Assembly (NCBI GenBank): GCA_900660155.1
Contig: CABFPE010000423.1
Coordinates: 86,410 to 150,409, forward strand
Direction of reading: 5' to 3'
Source: Hofstenia miamia
Taxonomy: Eukaryota; Xenacoelomorpha; Acoela; Hofsteniidae
Length of the DNA: 64,000 nucleotides
Part shown: piece after piece, positions 22,624-33,585 of the stretch
How the letters are laid out: the number at the start of each line of letters is the position of its first letter
Numbering within the stretch: the stretch's first letter is position 1
The notes under the pieces: generated by a model
The model's input: the letters and a program-made list of their open reading frames with translations, nothing else
Databases searched by the model: none
Told to the model about the DNA's origin: nothing
Program-made: the position numbers and the translations under genes

Positions 22624-23541
22624 TGGGTAAAAGGCAACAACTCTCAGAGGTTACAAAGGCGAAAATCATCAGATTGGCAGACCACACAAGCAAAACGCAG
22701 AGTCAAATTTCTAAGGAATGTGGAGCACCACAGCAAACTGTCAGCTCCATATTGCAAAAATAAAAAAGAACTGGGTCCGCGACAGTTGCCAAGTGCTCTG
22801 GACGTCAAACAAAGACAACTAAACGTGATGACACCATGATCTGGCGAGCACTGATTGTCGTTTGCAATATCATCCCAACTAAAAGCAACTCTAGGCGCAT
22901 CTGCTGCCAACATGTCTACTTTGCACAATCCAACTTTGGTTATCAACCAAAGTCAAGATGGCAGATCAAGGGTGTGGAAAAACCCCTCATTACTGATGCA
23001 GCCAGGCAAAAAAGATTGCTGTGGTGCAGAGAGCATGAGAACTGCACGATAGATGATTGGAAATGAGTGATTATGAGTGACAAATCCACTTTTGTACAGT
23101 TTCACGACAACAAGGGTCTAGTCAGAATTTCTTCCAGCTCATTTCCCTACAATCCTGCGTTTACAAAGAAGACAGTTAAGCATTCACCGTCAATAATATG
23201 AAAAACTTCCTCATTAATTAGTGAAAATAACCAGGCCAATTTTTCAACAAAATAGTGCAAAGTGCCACACCTTGAAGCTGTTGCTCACCTGGTTTCGTGA
23301 TAATGCAATTGAGCTATTGAAGGGACCAGGAAATAGTCCTAACCTTAGTCCCATTGACTACCTTTTACACATGAAAAGAATCGTCAACGAAGGCAACATT
23401 AGCAACCTCGGTGAACTCAAAGCCCAAATCAAGCGAACTTGGTGTTTGGAGGTGTCTCCACAAGAGTGTCGACGTTTGGTGGTGTTGATGTCTCGTCGGA
23501 TCAATGAATTCATACACAACAATAGGTATCCCACGAGATAT
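22624..23541 (+). pseudogene. Tc1-like transposase, broken
   Basis: The region encodes a Tc1-type cut-and-paste transposase of about 300 residues in several frames. The N-terminal helix-turn-helix reads MGKRQQLSEVTKAKIIRLAD, followed by a second HTH region. The DDE core is recognisable as IMSDKSTF (about 23070), FQQNSAKCHT (about 23240, where QQDNAPCHT is usual) and PGNSPNLSPIDYLL (about 23325). It is inactive: an in-frame stop follows DDWK at about 23065, there are frameshifts, and the second catalytic Asp is Asn. Only three bases separate its ATG from the duplicated host segment, so the left terminal repeat is gone. No right terminal repeat was found. Confidence 0.85.
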
Positions 23542-24762
23542 TAGTATTATTTAGCTACTGCTGCCATCCCACGACTTTTTTCACTTCTGTTGATTGCGAT
23601 AGAAGATCGGTTATGAAAGTACGAAACCCAAAAATTATTTTCCAAGCTTTTCATAAAGTTCTATATAAATTTGAAAAAACACTGTAGAAACAGGTGGTAT
23701 TTAAAACATGCCAACCCTGGCATCATGGAATCAATTTCTATAGAATTAAAAAAAACCAAACTTTAACAAAAAACGAATATAAATACAAACTAAATCTACT
23801 AAAAGTATTGCAAGAAAACATATATATAAATATATATTTCTGAGTTATTTGTAAATAAAATAGTGAGAAATTTTTTGATGATGGCAGTGGCATGCCGAAA
23901 AATGTCAAGAAAATGATATGTTTCTTTTTTAAGTTCATATATAAACTCAAAAATTTTGAAATTTACTATTTTATACTGTATGCAAGAGTACTCACCCATT
24001 GAATGCAAATCAGGTCAGATTAAAAGAATTTACTGCTACGAATCAAATTAGAAATGTTAATTCAACAAATCTAAAACTGTTTGGTAATCTTTAATTCTAT
24101 CAATGGCAAGTAATTTTTACAAACTCTGAACTTAGCAAATTCTTGATTCGGTGCTTCTTAACTCAAGTATGTTTTTACTTCACTTTTGCCCAACAGTTGC
24201 CCGTTTTAGAAAAACCTACTCTCATACCCGCAAAACTGCCCTTGCCTGATTTAAATAATTTATATATATATATATATATACAGAATAATAAATTTACAAA
24301 TTTTACACGGTATTTGATCATAAAATTTAGTTTCTGCATTATAATTCTAGCAATGATACTCCTTGTATAGCACTAGAACCCGATGATTTTCTTGCCTTGA
24401 AATGCTACTAAGCTTCAATGAAGAAACTAAGGATTTTTATTTATACTATAGAGAACAACTAAGTTTTAATTGGCAGAAAGAATCAGCCAAAAAAATCAAA
24501 ATTCCACCAAGTGATATTTATTAAAATAATCAGTTGAGGGAAATTCTATCCCTTCCTCCAGTCTCTGCAAAGGTCAAAGTGCTCAGAAGGGTTAGTTGAT
24601 TTCAACAAAGTTTCTCGAACTATCACAAGCTTGGGATATCTTGAATATTTTACACGAAACTCACCTGAGATGAGGAACTATACTACAACTGTTCTTTGTC
24701 TAAAAATATGGATAACTGTAGCAACATTGAATGCATTAACTCTTTTAAGAGCTATTTTCCTT
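23542..24762. other. Intergenic, AT-rich
   Basis: It contains a short (TA)n tract at 24262-24280. No gene is recognised. Open segments at 23738-24008 (-) and 24143-24370 (+) are low-complexity. Confidence 0.5.
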
Positions 24763-24990
24763 TGAATGTACTGGTTAAACTCCTTTGAATACGTAGTGTA
24801 TATAGGAGTCCTGAATATATATTAGATTTCTTGATACAAAACACAGTGATCATTACAAAATATTCTACTTAGAGTACATTAAATTACATTAAGCATATAG
24901 ACTGACAATAAGAAACACATTTTCAAAGCAAACTGGCATAAAACACAAACAGCATCTACTCAGTAATGAATTTCAAAAATACATAATTCG

Positions 24991-24996
24991 TTTATT
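24991..24996 (-). promoter_or_regulatory. Candidate polyadenylation signal AATAAA of the secreted-protein gene
   Basis: AATAAA on the minus strand lies about 62 bases past the stop codon of the gene at 25058-26086. That is a normal distance for a short 3' UTR. It is the only canonical hexamer noticed nearby. Confidence 0.5.
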
Positions 24997-25057
24997 AATT
25001 GCAAGCTAATTTACAATACAAGTTTAATATTACTTTTCAAAATACAAATAATCAATT

Positions 25058-26086
25058 TTAAATCAGTTCAAGTCTGCCCTTATACCCTAGTGTAATGCAT
25101 TCTTCAAATTGATTTGACTTGATTGTCTTGAATGAGGTCATCATCTTTTCCCAATCACTTCGTTCTCCAGCATTAAGCTCGTTTGCATATTCCGACGTTA
25201 TAACACAAGCTGTTGAAAAGTTAGAAGAAAATTCACCAACTTTACCTTTCGTATCATCGGCAGTGTAAAAATCATTCGATATTTGAATTTGTTCGCTTTC
25301 TAGTGTCAGCCCAAACTCATTTTCAATTGTATTATTGGATATTACATTATCCAGGAAGCAAAGTGAAGTACTAGCGAAGATTTCACAGAGCGATCCAACA
25401 GAATTAGCTTTGAAACTATTATTGGAAATATTCGCAGCCCCATTGTTGATGGAAATTTTAATTAAACTGGTAGTTTTTATATTGTCAACGAATGTGTTGT
25501 TATAGATGTAGACATCACTCACGGTTGAAGTGGATCTATAATTCCACGACTCGAAAATGGTGTGAGCATTTCCTAATGGTCCGAATCTGGAATTGATAGC
25601 TTTTATTTTAATTTCGGCGCAAATGATAATGAAAACGCTTTGAGTGGGCGCAATTGAATGATTTCCACTTCTAAAAGTGCTATTCACAATGTTTAACTCG
25701 CACTCTCTCTTCAGTGACCATAATGTAAAGATTGCTATATTATCGTACACGCCATTCACATTAATAAGAGAAATCTTTCTGCTTTCAAGTGAATGACTTC
25801 TGGTTTGAACCGTCAAATTTTCCAAAATCAAATGTTTCTTCCTTTCGAATCTTTCAGGCAATCGACTAAAATCGAGACTAGCCTGTCTTGTAATGCCATA
25901 AAATTTTATAGTCCAGAAAGTAGTGGTCACAACAATGTTCGGGCTAAATAAACATAGTACATGCACTTCATGAATTCTATCATTTTTAATTTCGGAATAT
26001 TCTTTATCAGTGCAGTTTCTCAAGCAGCACGATGACCAAATGTACAAATTTAATACCAGCGCGAACAGAAGAAAATTAGTTTTCAT
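25058..26086 (-). CDS. Secreted, probably beta-helical glycoprotein (342 aa), unnamed
   Basis: This is an intact single-exon ORF. An in-frame TGA lies two codons upstream of the ATG, which supports this start. Residues 1-22 form a clear signal peptide (MKTNFLLFALVLNLYIWSS, then CCLRNC). The rest has short beta-rich, Asn-rich repeats such as LENLTV, ISLINVNGVYDNIAI, VYIYNNTFVDN and ANISNNSFKANSVG. This pattern is typical of right-handed parallel beta-helix proteins. There are many N-glycosylation sites (NCT, NLT, NST, NHS, NNT, NIS, NNS, NFS). No catalytic motif or membrane anchor is seen after the signal peptide. The role is unknown; an extracellular or adhesive protein is a guess. A partial copy of its 3' end lies at 22059-22618. 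Confidence 0.7.
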   Translation of the reverse strand: MKTNFLLFALVLNLYIWSSCCLRNCTDKEYSEIKNDRIHEVHVLCLFSPNIVVTTTFWTIKFYGITRQASLDFSRLPERFERKKHLILENLTVQTRSHSLESRKISLINVNGVYDNIAIFTLWSLKRECELNIVNSTFRSGNHSIAPTQSVFIIICAEIKIKAINSRFGPLGNAHTIFESWNYRSTSTVSDVYIYNNTFVDNIKTTSLIKISINNGAANISNNSFKANSVGSLCEIFASTSLCFLDNVISNNTIENEFGLTLESEQIQISNDFYTADDTKGKVGEFSSNFSTACVITSEYANELNAGERSDWEKMMTSFKTIKSNQFEECITLGYKGRLELI

Positions 26087-26862
26087 TTCTCAGCAAAGCG
26101 TTAGCAGATTCAACGCGTTGAAGATAATGGTGTTAGTTAAACAAATGATGTCGATTAGTACAACACGGCATAAATACATTGGAATGCAGCGTAAGATGTT
26201 AACACTAAACGCAAAATTGTAGATTAATTTTAAATCTAATTCCTATTCCTAAGTTTTTTCTACAAAAACTAAAAATTTAATTGAATCTACTTAAAAAGGA
26301 TCAGGTCTAATTGATGATTTTTCACTTTTGGACCCTCAGTTTTGTTGTACCAATTTTGAAAAGCAGCCAACACATGGTCCGTTTTGCTTGCACACCACTA
26401 AACAGATGAAAAGTGGATTGATTTGTTCAAATAATTGTTGTGGGGATCAGTAAAATGAATGCTGTTCAATAGATGGCTACAACAAAGTAAATAGTTTGAA
26501 ATAAACATGGAGGCCTAGTCAACAATAAATGACTGTAAGTGGTACTACGCATAGAGACATTCAGTTTTTGTATTGAAAAAAAATCAAATCCAGACAAGTT
26601 CTTTAACAGATCACAGTTAGATGTAATACTAAAATTTCCGACAAAATCTCTCTGATAGGAACTTTTTGGAGATGGCTTTTGTAGATGATAACGAGATGGC
26701 AAATTTTAAAATTTGGTTCTCTCACTATGTAAAGGGCGGACGAATGTCGACAAAGTCGATGTTGCAAAAAGGTACATTTTTTACTGAAAGTACTACTGTA
26801 CTAGGTAAATTGTTCTAAAAAACTGATTTTTAGATAAATTTGGCATTATCATGGACAATTTT
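26087..26862. other. Upstream flank of the secreted-protein gene
   Basis: This is where the promoter of the minus-strand gene would lie. No clear TATA box was identified. Minor open segments (26010-26222 +, 26466-26702 -) look spurious. Confidence 0.4.
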
Positions 26863-27263
26863 CAGGCTTGTCGCGGAGAGCTTTTCTCTGTCCATTCCCA
26901 TCCTATCCCACGTCCCACTGGAGCTCTCTCGTTCCAAGACAACCCTGTTACATTCCGATATTTAATTTATAGGAAACATATAAATATGAATTTCTCAAAA
27001 AATTGTTTTAGACTAATAAGACCATTTCATACAAAGTTGCCGAAATCTTCTGAAAAATAGATGCTAAAAACAATTCAAAAACAGGCGCTTATAACACCGA
27101 TTCAAACGTGTTTACAATATTACATATTTTTTTCCAGGCAAACCTCTATAGACATACATTCAGAAAGGAAATTTCGGGAAAATTCTGTCCCACGGATGGT
27201 TCAATGGGACGAGTAGAACAGCTTTCCTTGTCCCTTCCCATCCCACATCCCACGACAACCCTG
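26863..27263. repeat. MITE-like pair with CAGGSTTGTC / GACAACCCTG ends
   Basis: CAGGCTTGTC at 26863 is mirrored by GACAACCCTG at 26938-26947 and again at 27254-27263. Both right-hand copies follow a CCTTCCCATCC/CCCAC-rich stretch. The CAGGG ends resemble hAT elements, but no 8-bp target-site duplication was found, so boundaries are uncertain. Confidence 0.4.
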
Positions 27264-28100
27264 AAAATTCGGTATAAAAACAAACCTTTAGTGAAATACA
27301 CTTTAGGAAAACCTTTCTAAAATAGAATAGCATAATTTAGATTCACATACAACTTGCAAGGAAAATTACCATTTTTGATTTCGGAATTGGAATTAATTTT
27401 AAACTTGCAGGATATCCCAAGTTACTAAATGCATGGATTTAGTAAGACACCTGTCTAATTCTGCTAAAACAATAACGCTGTATGTGCATTTGAGAAAAAA
27501 TTTTGTATAGCAAACTAAAATTAAACATTTCATTTTTTTGCGCTTAATCCAAAAATACACTTTATTTTCTAATTAGTTAGGTATTTTTTCAACAATTGAC
27601 ATTAGTCTACCTAATATATTTTTAATATTTTAAACTTTGATACACACCCACTTTATATTATTTTTTTGATATGATGAAAGGGGATGAAATTAAAGGATAT
27701 TGAATTACTAAAGGAACATTTATTATCCTTTACACGCCATTTTTTATGTGGGTAAAAACTAATTTTTCAAATAAGAACAGTTCATTTGACCATCTCATCC
27801 TTTCAATTGGAGAAAAAATAATTTATGGTTTTACTTGTTCTTGCATTCTTTCTGCACATTGTTATCAATCTTAATAACTCATTCACTGTATAGTGTGGTA
27901 TGACGTGTAATCCCGTAAGATTTACTTGCTAAGATTGCAATTATTGGTTTATGAGGTAGGTTTATGGTTCAATTATGTGAAAAGAATGGGGTTCAAATTT
28001 TCCACCTCATCAACCCCAAAATAGAGGGTATTTTCAAATCTGGTATGCCCGAACTATCTTAAGCCATATTCTAAGCATCATATGCAAGGAGGGTGCTACC
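27264..28100. other. Intergenic, AT-rich
   Basis: No gene is recognised. A ~45-base block at 27978-28022 (GAATGGGGTTCAAATTTTCC...) resembles the reverse complement of sequence near 30450-30495. Confidence 0.4.
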
Positions 28101-28109
28101 TCAAGCAAG

Positions 28110-29495
28110 AAACTGATAAATAATTCTGATATGATCAAAGAGTTAGCCACCTTTTGTAATGAAAAGCTATCACTTGGTCAACCTGATATCAAACAACTTA
28201 CTGATTGCCTAAATAGCATGAATGAAGTCAACTGAAATCTGCACTTTATCATAGTGAATGTCGGGAATCACGTGTTAATAAAACCATGATAGAAAGGCTT
28301 AGGTCTCAGTCTGATTCCCGTCACTGTCCTGTGAGAGGACGTGGCAGGCCATCCATAAGTGGTTCTGAATCAACCAGACCAAAAAGAATAAAATCCAATC
28401 CAAAGAAGGCGTTATGCATATTTTCAGCTTGCATCTTTTGCCCAAATAATGCATCAGATCCTCTACATCGTGTTTTCTCAGACAAGATGGGTGAAGACCT
28501 TCTCGAAATAAAACTAAAAACCCAAAATGACTGTCAGAGCACGTGTATTAGATTTACATGATCCTGCTGATACATCTGCTCTTGAAAATTACTACCACAT
28601 GAAATTTTTGCGGTCTGCTCAACGTACCTTTTCTACAATGATTCAATCTGATGCCCAGCTTATTGGTTCTGTGTATGATGATGAGTTGCTATACTGTGTC
28701 CAGAACACCTTTTCTGAGGATGATGAGTACTGAATATGGCAGAAGTTAATAGTTCATATCTATCAATTTTGAAGAGGTATCAGGTAGAAGTGGACAATTC
28801 CGCAAATCACCGCAAGCATCTGAAAAAGATCATCAGTGAACGCCTTCCAAATGTTCAGTTTGTCAAATCTTTGCGCAAAAATGAGTCAGATAATCTAGTT
28901 CTTAAAACAGCAGTCACCAAGGCAATGGCAATTAAATCAGCATTGTATGATAATGGCTTGATAGTTATGATGGTGCAATCAACTGCTTTTGAGGGCTTGG
29001 AGAAGGTCTTATTCCAACTGAGTTGATCAATGGTAAACTACCCCTTCAAGTCCAGGATTTAGAGCGATTCGTTTGCCATGTGTACTGCAAAAATGGCCTT
29101 ACGACTTTGCCAGCACTGAGATGGGAATTGTTTGTTCAAAAAACTTAGGAGAAATGCTGCCTCCAACTCGTGTAGCCTTATTACCACACATCACCCGCGT
29201 AAACTTCATAGCTATGCGTGACACATCTTACACACAGAACCATCCTAATCTCCTACAGATTGAGGAAAATGGCTGGGATATTGTTGATAATTCATATGTT
29301 CCCGTGAGATGCCTCATTCCTCCTGCCCCTAAAGCTGTGATTGAGCTCGCCAAGTGTGCTTGTAAAACTGGTTGCAAAAGAAAGTGCAATTCCAGCAAGC
29401 AAGGATTTCCTTGTACTCCACTCTGCAAATGTTATACCAGTGATTGCTTAAATGTATTCAGGAAAGATCAGTCCATGAACGATGACGATGAATAA
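28110..29495 (+). pseudogene. Broken multicopy invertebrate gene with Cys-rich C-terminus
   Basis: Protein-like segments lie in alternating frames: 28286-28561, 28527-28733, 28736-29026 and 29073-29495. At least three frame changes fall near 28540, 28735 and 29025. The final 140 codons are the clearest. They include LPPTRVALLPHITRVNF and then PVRCLIPPAPKAVIELAKC, ending in a cysteine cluster (CACKTGCKRKCNSSKQGFPC, CKC). This order recalls a family of repeated, uncharacterised proteins in many invertebrate genomes, probably of transposon origin. The likeness is from memory. The C-terminal cysteines probably bind zinc. The copy is inactive. Confidence 0.6.
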
Positions 29496-30490
29496 CACAC
29501 TCTGCTTTTTGTCATTGAAAAAACATGGATTTATATGTATTGTGAACTTGGCTTTATACAACAACGATTAAGTTGATGTTATGTGCTTTGTAGAGACTTT
29601 TAGTTTTTGTACGTGTTTAATTCTTGATATGATGTCGTGAAAATTTCATAATGTTTATCATGTATCTTTAAATATGGTAAATGCATATTCTAATACAATA
29701 AATAATCGGGGTTTTTACTAAAATAACGTTTGTTTTTAACTCTGTATTGTGTAAATAACCCATCATTTTTTCATTTGAAATATTTGGGTTTTACATCTAT
29801 GAATTATTTTCCTTAATACAGTGTTGCATAATTAAAAACATTGTTACAATGAAAATGTCATAAATATATTAACAGAAGCAAATACGTCAGTTTGCCTAAA
29901 AATAAAAATTTCATCAAAAATTAATGTTAACTATGTCAAAAACGTTTCTTGTCATCAATTATATCACTTTGCAAAATAAGAACTTGGTTAAAAAATTAAT
30001 TTGTTCAAATTAACTTTGTCAAAAATATTTCGTCACTAGATGGCGTCCCCGTGACCTTACAACTTATGATGCTGTTAGGATCTGTATAATTTATTCAAAA
30101 TAATTATAATTGAAAAAAATATCTCATTAGATATCCATCTTATCAAAAAATATGGAGCATCAATCATCTTATCATGAATTAAAAACCATAAAAAAATGTA
30201 TTACATGTCCTTATAAAATTTAAAACATGAAATCTAAATTCAGGTATGAAGCTTAACATCATCTCTACCGGAAGCTTATGATATCCACATCTGGTAAAAT
30301 ATAAAAAGTCAAATATGTACATTGTAGTCGACATCATCAAAAACAATTAATACAATAATAAGACCAAAACGATACATATGTATGTTGAATATGAGTGAAA
30401 ATATGCCGAAAATGAACTTCAGGGTTTTCGCAGGTTTTCACCTTTTGTTCAGGGATTGATGGGTTGAAAATATTGAACCCCATCTTTTTT
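29496..30490. other. Intergenic, AT-rich
   Basis: No gene is recognised. An AATAAA lies at about 29697-29702, roughly 200 bases after the preceding fossil. The right part (30420-30495) is similar in inverted orientation to 27978-28060. Confidence 0.4.
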
Positions 30491-30499
30491 TCATAGTTT

Positions 30500-31054
30500 A
30501 TCATATATCATTACAGTCGGAAGGAATGATATTATGAAGAATAGAACTGAATATACTTCAATGTTTAAAGATCTAGTTAATGCTGTCCGTGCTTCTTTTC
30601 CGTCTGCTAAGCTCTAATTAGGAGAAGTGGCACCATTCCCTCATTGCAATCGATTAACCAAAAAGGCCATGGAACTAAATCTCCTTATCCAACAAAATTC
30701 GAAAAACTTGGAGTATGAAATTTTTCACAGTTTTCTTTTTATTTGGGTAAACAGATTATTGAAAAATATTTCGCAAAAGATGGGGTACATTTATCTAACG
30801 CAGGCTACGGAAATCTTGCCCGGTGTATCAAAGCCTCTTTTGATCAATCACCGCGACCGCAAACCGCCTTCCAACCGCGTTTCCAATCAAAGAAATCACA
30901 GTATGATGCTCAACAACACCCCGCCACGTTGCCGATTATCACGCCGAGTTTCCACCGCAATAATTACAGAAGCTACGCAGAAGTTACCGCAAAGCCGCCG
31001 CAATTAACTACAGCAGAAATATCAAAGCTAAGAAACTTTTTACTTTATATTTAA
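30500..31054 (+). pseudogene. LINE ORF1, SGNH-esterase fragment
   Basis: Two overlapping frames carry pieces of an SGNH hydrolase. VGRNDI near 30517 matches the block III GxND signature. DGVHLSNAGYGNLARCI (about 30780-30830) matches the C-terminal Asp-His block. Such an esterase is the usual ORF1 product of CR1 and L2 LINEs. A basic, Pro/Gln-rich tail follows (PRPQTAFQPRFQSKK, SYAEVTAKPP). A frame change lies between the two blocks (near 30740), so it is broken; the N-terminal catalytic block is missing. Confidence 0.65.
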
Positions 31055-31056
31055 AT

Positions 31057-32003
31057 ATGTGTAATTTTACGACTCTCAGGCTACGGATATACCTATATAT
31101 ATGCATATGTAATTTATGCTGTCTAAAATTTGAAAATACCTTGAGTATACAAACTTTCCTCTTTATCCTTTTAGTTACTCAAGGAATCGAATGTAACCCA
31201 GGCCCTGATTATAATTTTGAAGAATTTATCTTAAAACTTAATAATAATACTAAAAGCACAAATTATGTACATGTAAACTTTCAGAATTTAGCCAATAAGC
31301 ATTATCAGTTTATTCAATTTATGCAAGAATTCAAGCACGAAACAATAATAGGCATAACAGAATCTTGGCTAACGGCCAATGATTCCAACAACATGTGGAC
31401 ATTTAATGATAAAATATACAGACTTTTTCGCAAAGATAGAGCACCTAATAATTTATTATGCAAAACTAAAGGTGGTGGTGTTCTTTTTCTTATTCCAAAA
31501 ATTTACCGACCTAAATTAAGAAATGACTTTTCATCAATTGATTCAAAATTTGAAAGCTTATGGATCGAAATAAACAATCCAAGTAAAGATTCTACTTAAA
31601 AAAACAATTAATTAATGTGTCTTACTGCCCCTCAAAAAACTACCTCAATGAATTTTTTAATCAAATCGAGGCCGAGTTATCTTCCGCGTGTTCTGAAAAC
31701 AAAGATGTCATATTAATGGGCGATTGGAATTTAAATTACTTCAATCATCGCGAAAAAGAAAAACTAGATCTTTTATTAAACACTTTTAATTTATTTTCGT
31801 CGAACACAATCCTACCTACAAGAAATGTATCCACTTCTAGCACGCTTATTGATCATATCATTACTACAGATAATAAAGATAACTATAGTTTTTACTGTGG
31901 AGAATTCCCATTTTCTGATCATTGCATTATTGCAATACAAGTGCCTAAGGATACTACTAGAATAATTCAAGAATGGATTTTTATCCGTGACCATTCTAGA
32001 TAA
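31057..32003 (+). pseudogene. LINE ORF2 N-terminus: 2A-like motif and endonuclease
   Basis: The frame opens with a hydrophobic leader and then LLVTQGIECNPGP at residues 38-50. This is a 2A/StopGo-like motif ending in NPGP, as known at the start of ORF2 in several CR1-clade LINEs. The usual Asp before IE is Gly here. The APE-type endonuclease that nicks target DNA follows: VNFQNLANK, ITESWLTANDSN, GGGVLFL, MGDWNLNYF and the terminal SDHCIIAIQV. A stop at 31597 and a frame change in the A-run divide it into two open segments. The copy after the N at 32141 repeats the second segment. Confidence 0.8.
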
Positions 32004-32141
32004 AATATTTATAAACTTAAATCTGAGCTAAGCGTACAAGATTGGAATGATGTATATTCAGCCTCTGAGCCAAACAGTATGCTAACAAATTTCTAATTAA
32101 GCTTGAATATTTTTATGATATCTTTTGCCCCCAAAAAAAAN

Positions 32142-32921
32142 TGAAAGCTTATGGATCGAAATAAACAATCCAAGTAAAGATTCTACTTTAAAAAAACAAT
32201 TAATTAATGTGTCTTACTGCCCCTCAAAAAACTACCTCAATGAATTTTTTAATCAAATCGAGGACGAGTTATCTTCCGCGTGTTCTGAAAACAAAGATGT
32301 CATATTAATGGGCGATTGGAATTTAAATTACTTCAATCATCGCGAAAAAGAAAAACTAGATCTTTTATTAAACACTTTTAATTTATTTTCGTCGAACACA
32401 ATCCTACCTACAAGAAATGTATCCACTTCTAGCACGCTTATTGATCATATCATTACTACAGATAATAAAGATAACTATAGTTTTTACTGTGGAGAATTCC
32501 CATTTTCTGATCATTGCATTATTGCAATACAAGTGCCTAAGGATACTACTAGAATAATTCAAGAATGGATTTTTATCCGTGACCATTCTAGAGAAAATAT
32601 TTATAAACTTAAATCTGAGCTAAGCGTACAAGATTGGAATGATGTATATTCGGCCTCTGAGCCAAACAGTATGCTAAACAAATTTCTAATTAAGCTTGAA
32701 TATTTTTATGATATCTTTTGCCCCCAAAAAAAATTCTATCTAATTCTTCTTTGAAAAAATCTAATGATGGTAAACCTTGGATTGATTCTAAGTGTAAGCA
32801 ATGCATAACAAATAAAAATCAAGCTCATAAAGAGTACCTACTACTAAAAACCAGCGAAAGTTTTAGCCGTTACAAAAAGGCCAGAAATATTTGTAATGTA
32901 ACTATTCGAAAAGCGCAAAAT
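32142..32921 (+). pseudogene. LINE ORF2, repeated endonuclease segment and start of the RT linker
   Basis: The first ~594 bases repeat 31551-32140 almost exactly (Glu/Ala to Asp changes only) and keep the frame open through the endonuclease end (SDHCIIAIQV). It then extends beyond the first copy into the linker before the RT (KPWIDSKCKQCITNKNQAHKEYLLLK). It ends at the single N at 32922. It is most simply the next assembly contig overlapping the previous one. Confidence 0.75.
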
Positions 32922-32922
32922 N

Positions 32923-33584
32923 AGGGGTTACTTTTGACTCAAATTTATTATTTAATGAACATGTTAAATCATTACAAAAGAAAATTGCTATTGGTATAAA
33001 AACAATAGGCCACGTTCTAAGGCAACTACCAGAAAATGCAATTGTACAACTTCTCCATTCATTGGTAATTAGCCACTTTAATTATAGTAGTATTCTATTT
33101 TCAAACATACGCGAAGAACTAATTAAAAAGCTCGAAACTCAATATAAATGGTCCATTAATGTTTGTAAACGAAGATCTAGTGCTTTAAAAAAATATATTT
33201 ATAAATCAATCCCAAGTCATAAGCTGTTAATTCAAATAAATACCTCCACTAAATTTTATAAAATTGTAAAATTGCTTCCACCCTATAATTGCATAAAAAT
33301 CCCAGAATTTTCGAACAAGATCAACGAAAGAACAAAAAAATTTACTGTAAACAAGTATAAATCTAAAATAAAACGAAATTCTTTTATAAATAATGCAATA
33401 AGGCAATGGAATGAATTTCCCCAAGAGATCAAATGTATTAAAAATGTAAAACACTTTCGCAAACGTGTTAAGGAATTAATTCTAAAGCAAAAGTTCATCT
33501 GTGGAAAAGCTTGGGTAGGCTACAAATTTTATAATACTGATTATACTACTACTACAAGACTATAATATCCGTAGCCTAAAATGA
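32923..33584 (+). repeat. Duplicate of the LINE 3' coding end, between two single-N joins
   Basis: These 662 bases match 34077-34738 with only a few substitutions. They are bounded by Ns at 32922 and 33585 and lie upstream of the RT core, which is out of order for a LINE. A misplaced contig is the likely cause. Confidence 0.8.
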
Positions 33585-33585
33585 N

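Noticed and set aside
26863-27263. Calling a complete hAT element here
   Set aside because: The CAGGG-like ends are present, but flanking 8-bp repeats do not match, so only a MITE-like repeat is reported.
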